Assembly: GCA_003695015.1 (NCBI GenBank)
Contig: RFJD01000582.1
Coordinates: 1 to 14,085 of the forward strand
From: Verrucomicrobiota bacterium
GTDB taxonomy: Bacteria; Verrucomicrobiota; Verrucomicrobiia; Limisphaerales; J093
Length of the DNA: 14,085 bases
Direction of reading: 5' to 3'
The notes under the pieces: model-generated
What the model was told of the DNA's origin: nothing
The model's input: the letters and a program-made list of their open reading frames with translations, nothing else
Database searches by the model: none
Translations under genes and position numbers: made by a program
Part shown: positions 6,748 to 12,769 of the stretch, piece by piece
Position numbering within the stretch: the stretch's first letter is position 1
Layout of the letters: each line of letters starts with the position of its first letter

Positions 6748-8232
6748 ATGACAACCAGCACGACGACGGGTTCGGCCAAGCGGTACCTGTTGCGCAACTC
6801 CTTGGTGGCGGCGTTGGGCGGGCTGTTGTTCGGGTTCGACACCGCGGTCATCTCGGGGGCGAACGAGGCGTTGCGGGCGTTGTGGAGTCTCAGCGACGCG
6901 CAACTGGGCTTCACCGTGGCCAGCGCGTTGATCGGGACGATCATCGGCTCGATCGCCGTCGGCTGGCCGACCGACCGCATCGGGCGGCGCGAGATGCTCA
7001 AGGTGTTGGGCGTGCTGTACTTTGTGTCGGCGGTGGGCAGCGCGCTGGCGTGGGACTGGTATTCGTTTCTGTTCTTCCGGTTCATCGGCGGGCTGGGGGT
7101 GGGCGGCGCCTCGGTGGTGTCCCCCATGTACATCGCGGAGATCAGCCCGGCGCGGGTGCGGGGTCGGTTGGTGGCGCTGGCGCAGTTGAACATCGTGGCG
7201 GGCATCCTGCTGGCGTTTCTCTCGAACTACAGCATCACCCTGCTGGACTTGGGCGCCGTCGAGTGGCGGTGGAAGTTCGGCGTGGAGGCGTTTCCGGCGG
7301 CGGCCTTTTTCCTGCTGTTGTTCGGCACGCCGCGGAGTCCGCGCTGGTTGATGGCCAAGGGGCGCGAGGCAGAAGCGCGGGCGGTGTTGCAGAAGATCAA
7401 TCCGGACCCGGCGGCGGTCGAGGAGGAGCTCCGGGCCATCCGGGAATCGCTCGATCTGGAGCACCACCAGCTCAACGAGCCGTTCTACTGCCGGAAGTAT
7501 CTCAAGCCGATTCTGCTGGCGTTCATGATCGCCTTCTTCAATCAGGCCAGCGGCATCAACGCGGTGCTGTACTACGCGGAAAGCATTTTTGCCATGGCGG
7601 GGGCGGGCCCGAAGATGGCGGCGTTGCAGCCGGTCATCCTCGGGCTGGCCAACCTGGTTTTCACGGTGCTGGCGCTGGCGGTGATCGACCACATGGGGCG
7701 GCGGAAGCTGATGCTGGTGGGATCGATCGGCTACATCCTGAGCTTGGGCGTGACCACTTGGGCCTTTGCGGTCCACGGGGGCGAGTTCAAGGCGGTGACC
7801 GATGCGTTGGCGGCGTTGAATCAGGCGCGCAGTGCGGGGGCGGACGCCGCGACGATCCAACAGCTCGAGGCGGCGTTGCAGGCGGCATTGCCGGCGGCGG
7901 CGGCCGGGGGGCGGTTTGTGCTGGGGGCGTTGATCGTGTTCATCGCGTCCCATGCCTTCGGGCAGGGGGCGGTGATCTGGGTGTTCATCAGCGAGATCTT
8001 CCCGAACCGGGTGCGGGCGCGCGGGCAGGCGTTGGGGTCGTTCACGCACTGGGTGTTTGCGGCCCTGATTTCGCAGACCTTCCCGATGGTGGTGGGGGCG
8101 TTCGGGGCGGCGGCGGTTTTCGGACTCTACACGCTGATGATGGTGGGGCAACTGGCCTGGGTGATCTGGGTGATGCCGGAGACCAAGGGGGTGCCGCTGG
8201 AGGAGATCCAAAAGAAGCTGGGCATCGATTGA
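6748..8232 (+). CDS. MFS transporter, sugar porter family
   Basis: This 494-residue protein has about 12 membrane helices and the full sugar-porter signature set: GGLLFGFDTAVISG in helix 1 (24-37), DRIGRR (76-81), RFIGGLGVGG with PMYIAE (111-131), PARVRGR (134-140), NQASGINAVLYY in helix 7 (265-276), DHMGRR (314-319), SEIFPNRVRARG (415-426) and PETKGVPLEEI (477-487). The family moves hexoses, pentoses or polyols, usually with protons. Helix 7 Gln/Asn residues that contact sugar in XylE are present in the common NQ form. An extra stretch at about 345-386, rich in Ala/Gln/Leu, lies between helices 9 and 10 and looks helical; it makes the protein longer than a minimal member. The gene appears monocistronic and converges on the next gene. 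The sugar is not predictable. Confidence 0.93.
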   Translation: MTTSTTTGSAKRYLLRNSLVAALGGLLFGFDTAVISGANEALRALWSLSDAQLGFTVASALIGTIIGSIAVGWPTDRIGRREMLKVLGVLYFVSAVGSALAWDWYSFLFFRFIGGLGVGGASVVSPMYIAEISPARVRGRLVALAQLNIVAGILLAFLSNYSITLLDLGAVEWRWKFGVEAFPAAAFFLLLFGTPRSPRWLMAKGREAEARAVLQKINPDPAAVEEELRAIRESLDLEHHQLNEPFYCRKYLKPILLAFMIAFFNQASGINAVLYYAESIFAMAGAGPKMAALQPVILGLANLVFTVLALAVIDHMGRRKLMLVGSIGYILSLGVTTWAFAVHGGEFKAVTDALAALNQARSAGADAATIQQLEAALQAALPAAAAGGRFVLGALIVFIASHAFGQGAVIWVFISEIFPNRVRARGQALGSFTHWVFAALISQTFPMVVGAFGAAAVFGLYTLMMVGQLAWVIWVMPETKGVPLEEIQKKLGID

Positions 8233-8263
8233 TGCCATTGAGTCCGGGGTCGGACCGGATCGG

Positions 8264-8297
8264 GGGCAAAAGAAGGCCCCGCCACGGACGGCGGGGC
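8264..8297 (-). terminator. Intrinsic terminator of the minus-strand secreted protein gene
   Basis: GCCCCGCC (8276-8283) pairs perfectly with GGCGGGGC (8290-8297) around a 6-nt loop. Read on the minus strand, the stem is followed by CCTTCTTTTG, a T-rich tract. It lies about 30 nt after the minus-strand stop. On the plus strand no T tract follows, so it serves the transporter gene poorly if at all. Confidence 0.75.
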
Positions 8298-8326
8298 GGC
8301 AGTTGCCGGTTGGCGCACCGGGCGGC

Positions 8327-10117
8327 TCAATAGCAGTAGGCGTTCATGCCGTACCAGCAACCGGAGGCGCTGACCCATTCGCAGGTGGAACTGCCCCAGC
8401 CTTCGTTGACCTTCCACTGGCGTTGGGTCTTCACGGTGATGCCGGCGATGACCTTCTTGCGGAAGCGGTAGGCCCGGGCGATGGGGTAGTGTTCAAAATA
8501 ACCGGTGCCCACGATGGCCGGACGACCATGATCGCGGATGGCAGCGACCGCCTTCTTGCGGGGCGAGGAGGAGGTGTAGGGGACGCACCAAGCGCTGGAC
8601 AGGCTGATCCCTGCTCCGCGGTCGCTCGCCCACTGGTAGCCGTAGGACATGTTCCACGGGTCGGTGGCGGCTTGTGACTGGTACCCTGTGCACCAGGTGC
8701 CGGTGTAGGCGAAGACCGCTTGGATCAGCTCGCGCACATTGGCGTCGTTCCCCCACGGGGTGGGGGCGGTGGTGGGCCCGACGAGCCCGTCCACGCCTTG
8801 GTGGTCCCAGTAACCATAGAACATCGCCCAAGCAGTGGGGCCGCAGCCGCTCCAGCCGTTCGTGCAGCAGCCTGCCAAGTTCCTCTCCTGTTCATAGGGC
8901 GGAATCTCCGAACAGTTCGGGCCGCGGTAGGTGGTCCATGCCGTCCATCCGGTCGGTTGGATCGTGGCCCGGGGTTGGCCCACCACCAGCAGCCGCAGGT
9001 CGAGCCGGCCGTCCGGCAGAACCAACGTCAACAGGGAGACGCCGTCGGTTTGTCCGTGCACGTCCAAGCCGCCCTCGGGATTGACGCTGAGCGTGGCGAG
9101 ATCTTCCTCCAAGTCGGCGCTTCGGAGGGTGAGTTCGGGCAACACGGTGACTGTTGCACCCACGGGAACCTCGACCAATGGCGGCAATTGGTCCTGGCGG
9201 AGGTCCCATTCCAACCGGGCGAAAGCCCCTTGGTATTCGCGGAGACGGATGAATGCCGGGCCGTGCAGATAATCTTCGCGAAAGGCTTGGTAGCTGGCGT
9301 AGGGGGTCGGTTCGGCCGCGGGCGCGTCGTCTTGCCGCAGGAGCTGGCCGTCGGCGACCTCGAAGTTGAAGCTGGCACCCGCCGACTCCAGCAACGCGGC
9401 CGGAAACGAGACGGGGGTGACGCCGCTGGTGGCCACCGGATCGCCTTTGGCGTTCTCGGCCACCCAGAAGCCGCCGCTGTACCGGACGAAGCGGGCAATG
9501 GCGGCCGGCCCGGCCAGCAACTGCAGCCGCTCGGTAGGCGTCAGGCCGCTGGTGGCGTATCGGGGCACCGGTTGATCATGCGGGCCGGAGGAAACGAGGA
9601 TGTAGCCCAGCCCGACCGACGGCGCGACAGGCTTGGATTGCGGAAAAGTGTCGGCGGCGTTGGTGAGGGAGAGCCCGGCGGACGGGGGCGGGATCACCTT
9701 GAATTCGAACCAGGCGGGTTCGGCGCCATCATGGAAGGCCGGATCGAAGACCGGGGTGACCAAGGGGGCCAGGCGGGCCTCGGTCCAGTCCGGTTCCTCT
9801 GCGCGGAGGGATTCGAGGTGCTCGATGGCGACCTCGAGGACCGTGGGTGGCACCGCCTCGATGGGCATTTCGAGGCTGCTTCCCGGGGCATTGGTCAGGT
9901 CGATGCGGAGGCGATAGAACGCGCCACCGGGGCTGACCGGGTCCAGGAAGCCGCCGTCGGGACTGGCAACGAGCGTGTCGGCGGGCAGCGCGCGCCAGGG
10001 CCCGGTCACCGACGGTGCTTTCTCAAGGTGAAGGCTGACGCTGGCGGGGTTGGATTGGGCTTGGAGATTGGCCGTGGCGGCAGCCAGGAGAAGGACAACG
10101 GCTCTGATGGTGTTCAT
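8327..10117 (-). CDS. Secreted protein with a putative papain-like (C39/C10-type) cysteine peptidase domain
   Basis: The 596-residue protein starts with a Sec signal peptide (MNTIRAVV, hydrophobic core, cleavage probably after LQA at 20). Residues 27-73 form a short module with TGPW and AFYRLRI, a pattern I associate with secreted Verrucomicrobiota proteins. Residues ~85-380 are of unknown fold and lack cysteine. The C-terminal domain (about 390-596) has SGCGPTAWAMFYGYW with Cys425, FEHYP with His543 and KVNEGWG with Asn571, in the order and context of papain-fold peptidases such as C39 or streptopain. It also holds nine cysteines (402, 417, 418, 425, 476, 511, 579, 587, 595), so disulfides are likely. 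No C-terminal sorting signal is seen. The plus strand also has a long open frame here, but without domains. Function as an active peptidase is inference. Confidence 0.8.
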   Translation of the reverse strand: MNTIRAVVLLLAAATANLQAQSNPASVSLHLEKAPSVTGPWRALPADTLVASPDGGFLDPVSPGGAFYRLRIDLTNAPGSSLEMPIEAVPPTVLEVAIEHLESLRAEEPDWTEARLAPLVTPVFDPAFHDGAEPAWFEFKVIPPPSAGLSLTNAADTFPQSKPVAPSVGLGYILVSSGPHDQPVPRYATSGLTPTERLQLLAGPAAIARFVRYSGGFWVAENAKGDPVATSGVTPVSFPAALLESAGASFNFEVADGQLLRQDDAPAAEPTPYASYQAFREDYLHGPAFIRLREYQGAFARLEWDLRQDQLPPLVEVPVGATVTVLPELTLRSADLEEDLATLSVNPEGGLDVHGQTDGVSLLTLVLPDGRLDLRLLVVGQPRATIQPTGWTAWTTYRGPNCSEIPPYEQERNLAGCCTNGWSGCGPTAWAMFYGYWDHQGVDGLVGPTTAPTPWGNDANVRELIQAVFAYTGTWCTGYQSQAATDPWNMSYGYQWASDRGAGISLSSAWCVPYTSSSPRKKAVAAIRDHGRPAIVGTGYFEHYPIARAYRFRKKVIAGITVKTQRQWKVNEGWGSSTCEWVSASGCWYGMNAYCY

Positions 10118-10126
10118 GGTAAACCC

Positions 10127-10154
10127 AATTTAATACGAGTTATGACGATGTCAA
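10127..10154 (-). promoter_or_regulatory. Promoter of the secreted peptidase-like gene
   Basis: Read on the minus strand: a perfect TTGACA (10149-10154), 16 nt, then TAAATT (10127-10132), in the most AT-rich patch of the window. The -10 box ends 9 nt before the ATG (10115-10117), and the bases between (GGGTTTACC) contain no Shine-Dalgarno sequence. Transcription would start within a few bases of the ATG, so a leaderless mRNA is likely. Confidence 0.65.
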
Positions 10155-10453
10155 GTCGGGCGCGACCCGGGCTGGCCGGGCGGCATCGGGATGGCTGGCG
10201 GCCGGGCCGCGAGGCCGGGCGGTGGAGGGGTTGGGGTCGGGTCCGGGTGCGAGGCGCGTGAAGGGTGGGGGTGCGTTTTTTGATTGGACAAAGCGATGAG
10301 TTCGATTAGCTTGGCAAGCGTGTGACCGGGCTCGCCGGAGTCCGGTGAAGTTGGCGAACCATGCTGACGGTTGCCACAGCGAACGGTTGCAAACCGGCGC
10401 CCGCCGGCGGCAGGGTTCGCGCATCCCTCAACCCCCAAACCTCCACAGAGCGT
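10155..10453 (+). other. Intergenic region upstream of the small gene, possible structured leader
   Basis: No coding sequence is supported here. After a GC-rich stretch (10155-10260) there is T6 at 10276-10281, a weak promoter-like TTGGAC...TAGCTT around 10284-10312, and then a stretch able to fold: GCGAACC (10354-10360) pairs with GGTTCGC (10414-10420), enclosing a small hairpin CGGTT-GCA-AACCG near 10385-10397. ACGGTTGC occurs twice, 17 bases apart. The last 30 bases before the ATG at 10454 are C/A-rich and unstructured. I do not recognise a known riboswitch class. Confidence 0.35.
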
Positions 10454-10618
10454 ATGACCAAAACAGTCCAGCTCCTGAACACTCCGTTGACGCACACGAA
10501 CCGTCCTTTCCGGCAGGTGGACGCCCGGCCGGACAAGGCCCGGAAGCACCGCTACGAGCGGCGGAAGATCCGGGAGTGTTTGCGCCACGGCGATTGGTCC
10601 GACGATGCGGGGGGTTGA
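10454..10618 (+). CDS. Small basic protein, 54 residues, unknown function
   Basis: ATG 10454 opens a 54-residue frame ending at TGA 10616-10618. The middle and end are strongly basic and probably helical (DKARKHRYERRKIRECLRHG, about residues 27-46), with one cysteine; there is no signal peptide or membrane segment. Support for it being a gene comes from G/C in most third codon positions, unlike the flanking bases, and from a strong terminator 24 nt after the stop. The frame is open further upstream (to 10361), but that part reads like non-coding sequence. No good ribosome site is seen (only CAGAG nearby). I do not recognise a family. A nucleic-acid or ribosome-binding role is possible from charge alone; a regulatory leader ORF for the next gene is another option. 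Confidence 0.5.
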   Translation: MTKTVQLLNTPLTHTNRPFRQVDARPDKARKHRYERRKIRECLRHGDWSDDAGG

Positions 10619-10642
10619 CCGAACGCAGTGTTTTGGGAAGTT

Positions 10643-10672
10643 GGGCCGCCCCGCGGGGCGGCCCTTTTCTTT
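10643..10672 (+). terminator. Strong intrinsic terminator between the small gene and the serine acetyltransferase gene
   Basis: GGGCCGCC (10643-10650) pairs with GGCGGCCC (10657-10664) around a 6-base C/G loop that can close further, followed at once by TTTTCTTT (10665-10672). It ends 7 nt before the next ATG at 10680, so it also sits where the next gene's ribosome site would be. Confidence 0.85.
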
Positions 10673-10679
10673 GGGAGTC

Positions 10680-11690
10680 ATGAAAGCCAATCAACCCACG
10701 ACGGAGGGCGAGCCGACCGGGTCGGCGGGCGGTTTCTTGCCATCGGCGGAGCCTTCCCGGATAGTCCGGCCCGTGCAGAAAACGCTGCCGGAGATCACCC
10801 GCCGACTGCTGGAGTCCTACGATCGGATCGGCGGCATCAACCACCTGGACGGGAAGAACCTGCCCTCGCGGCATGCCATCGAACTGATCGTACGCGACCT
10901 GCTGCGGCTGTTGTTCCCGGGATTCTTCAGCGACCGGGTGCTGCACTCGAGCGAAGTGGGCGTCGAGACCGCGACCTTGGTGGATTCGGTGGCGGGCCGG
11001 CTGGAGGTCGAGATCGCCAAGAGTCTCGAGGCTGCGCCGCCGGAGGGGGTCCAGCCGCGGGAGGCGCGGCGGTTGGCGCGCGAGATCACGCTCGATTTTC
11101 TGGCCGGGTTGCCGGAGGTGCGGGAGCTGCTGCAGACCGACGTCGAGGCGGCCTACAACGGCGACCCGGCGGCGCTGAGTCCGGACGAGGTCATCGTGGC
11201 CTATCCTTGCGTCGAGGCCATCGCGGTGCAACGCACCGCCCATCTGCTGTACCTGCGGCAGGTGCCGTTGATTCCCCGGATGATGACCGAGTGGGCCCAC
11301 GGGCGGACGGGCATGGATCTGCATCCGGGGGCGCGGATCGGGTCGCACTTCTTCATCGACCACGGCACGGGCACGGTGATTGGCGAGACCTCGATCATCG
11401 GCAACCGGGTGAAGATGTACCAAGGGGTGGGCTTGGTGGCGCGGTCGTTGTCGGCCGGCCAGGCGCTGCGGGGGAAGAAGCGGCATCCGACCCTCGAGGA
11501 CCGGGTGACGGTGTACGCCGGGGCGACGATCATGGGGGGCGACACGGTGGTGGGGGCGGGCAGCACGATCGGGGCGAGCGTGTTCCTCACGCACAGCGTG
11601 CCGCCGAACTCGCTGGTGATCCTCGAGGGGCTCCAGGTGAAGGTGATGGAGAAACGGCGCCCCGAACCGCCGCTGGATTTCCAGATCTGA
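10680..11690 (+). CDS. Serine O-acetyltransferase (EpsC/CysE type)
   Basis: From ATG 10680 the protein has 336 residues. It makes O-acetylserine from serine and acetyl-CoA, the first step of cysteine synthesis. The N-terminal helical domain (about 36-190) carries GGINHLDGKNLPSR (51-64), typical of the EpsC subgroup. The left-handed beta-helix follows with WAHGRTGMDLHPGARIG (205-221), the catalytic IDHGTG (226-231; Asp227, His228), VIGET (233-237) and KKRHPTLED (266-274; His269). It ends with a basic/Pro tail where CysE has its CysK-binding end, but the last residue Ile336 still fits that role. The first ~31 residues are low-complexity; GTG 10773 is an alternative start. The terminator just upstream implies readthrough, attenuation or an internal promoter. 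Confidence 0.92.
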   Translation: MKANQPTTEGEPTGSAGGFLPSAEPSRIVRPVQKTLPEITRRLLESYDRIGGINHLDGKNLPSRHAIELIVRDLLRLLFPGFFSDRVLHSSEVGVETATLVDSVAGRLEVEIAKSLEAAPPEGVQPREARRLAREITLDFLAGLPEVRELLQTDVEAAYNGDPAALSPDEVIVAYPCVEAIAVQRTAHLLYLRQVPLIPRMMTEWAHGRTGMDLHPGARIGSHFFIDHGTGTVIGETSIIGNRVKMYQGVGLVARSLSAGQALRGKKRHPTLEDRVTVYAGATIMGGDTVVGAGSTIGASVFLTHSVPPNSLVILEGLQVKVMEKRRPEPPLDFQI

Positions 11691-11798
11691 GCCGGGGACG
11701 GGCCGGGACAGGCGGCTCCGGCTGGCGAACCCGCGGGCCGTGGCTCATACTTCGACGGCGTCGGGCGATGGACGTCCGGCGGGAGCAACGATCACAGC

Positions 11799-12746
11799 AT
11801 GGCCACGGCAGTGAATGAAGCGGCGGAGGTTTACGCGCGTCTGGAGGGAGCGATCACGCGCGTGATCCGGGGACAGCGGCGGGTGGTGCGGCATCTGTTG
11901 GCGGCGTTCGTGGGGGGCGGCCACGTGCTGCTGGAGGACTTTCCCGGGACGGGCAAGACGACCCTGGCCAAGGCGTTGGCGAGGGCGATGGACGTGCGGT
12001 TCCGGCGGGTGCAATTCACCCCGGACCTGCTGCCTTCGGACATTCTGGGGGTGGCGGTGTACAACCAGAAGAGCGGCGAGTTCGAGTTCCACGAGGGCCC
12101 GGTGTTCACGAACATCCTGTTGGCGGACGAGATCAACCGGGCTTCGCCGCGGACGCAGTCGGCGTTGTTGGAGGCGATGGCCGAGCGGCAGGTGAGCGTG
12201 GAGGGCGAACGGCGCGATCTGCCGGAGTTGTTCCTGGTGATTGCGACGCAGAACCCGGTCGAGTTCCGCGGCACCTATCCGCTGCCGGAGGCGCAGATGG
12301 ACCGGTTCGCCGTGCAACTGTTGCTGGGCTACCTGCCGCCGGAGGAAGAGGCGGAGCTGTTGGCGGCGCAGGCGGATCATCACCCTCTGGACGATCTGGA
12401 GCCGTGTGTGGGGCGGGGGGAGATCGAGGCCCTGCAACGGGCGGCGCGGGCGGTGCGTGTCAGCGCCGAGATCCGCCGGTACATCGTGGCGCTGGTGGAT
12501 GCGACGCGGAAAGCGGAGGGGGTGCGGTTGGGGGCCAGTCCGCGGGCGTCGCTGGCGTTGATGAAGACGGCCCAGGCGCTGGCGCTGTTCGAGGGTCTCG
12601 AGTTCGTCACGCCGGATCAGGTGCAGGAGCTGGCGCTGCCGGTGATTGCGCACCGGCTGGTGTTGGATCCGCAGGCGAAGTTTTCCGGCCGGACGAACCG
12701 GGACGTGGTCGAGGAGATTCTCCGGCGGGTGCCGGCGCCGGCGTGA
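11799..12746 (+). CDS. MoxR-family AAA+ ATPase
   Basis: This 315-residue protein has the MoxR layout. The Walker A motif is DFPGTGKTT (47-55; Lys53, Thr54). RFRRVQFTPDLLPSDILG (68-84) is the family hallmark. EFHEGPVFTNILLADEINRASP (96-117) holds the Walker B Asp110-Glu111, sensor 1 is ATQNP (149-153), and the presumed arginine finger is in AQMDRF (Arg169). The C-terminal lid has GASPRAS and VTPDQVQELALPVIAHR. MoxR ATPases act as chaperone-like remodelers, usually with DUF58 and von Willebrand-type partner proteins encoded next door. Here the DUF58 gene starts at or just after its stop, so the pairing is clear. A GGGAG lies 13 nt upstream of the ATG, a weak ribosome site. The 108-base gap before it has no clear promoter. 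The remodeled substrate is unknown. Confidence 0.93.
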   Translation: MATAVNEAAEVYARLEGAITRVIRGQRRVVRHLLAAFVGGGHVLLEDFPGTGKTTLAKALARAMDVRFRRVQFTPDLLPSDILGVAVYNQKSGEFEFHEGPVFTNILLADEINRASPRTQSALLEAMAERQVSVEGERRDLPELFLVIATQNPVEFRGTYPLPEAQMDRFAVQLLLGYLPPEEEAELLAAQADHHPLDDLEPCVGRGEIEALQRAARAVRVSAEIRRYIVALVDATRKAEGVRLGASPRASLALMKTAQALALFEGLEFVTPDQVQELALPVIAHRLVLDPQAKFSGRTNRDVVEEILRRVPAPA

Positions 12747-12769
12747 GCGGGCGGCGGACGGTCCGGGGC

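Noticed and set aside
6649..8238. A 529-residue open frame on the minus strand and a 559-residue frame on the plus strand (6654-8333) over the transporter gene
   Set aside because: Both are low-complexity Arg/Gly/His/Pro sequences without domains, produced by GC-rich third positions. The 494-residue transporter frame has all family motifs.
8276..8297. Bidirectional terminator serving the transporter gene as well
   Set aside because: No T tract follows the hairpin on the plus strand, so only the minus-strand role is supported.
8720..10261. A 513-residue plus-strand open frame opposite the secreted protein gene
   Set aside because: Its sequence is Gly/Arg-rich with no domain or signal peptide. 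The minus-strand frame has a signal peptide, promoter, terminator and catalytic-type motifs.
10321..10453. A cobalamin or SAM riboswitch upstream of the small gene
   Set aside because: A few words (CCGGTGAAG, GCCACAG) resemble cobalamin riboswitch pieces, but the downstream B12-box type sequence and the SAM-I core are absent, so no class is claimed.
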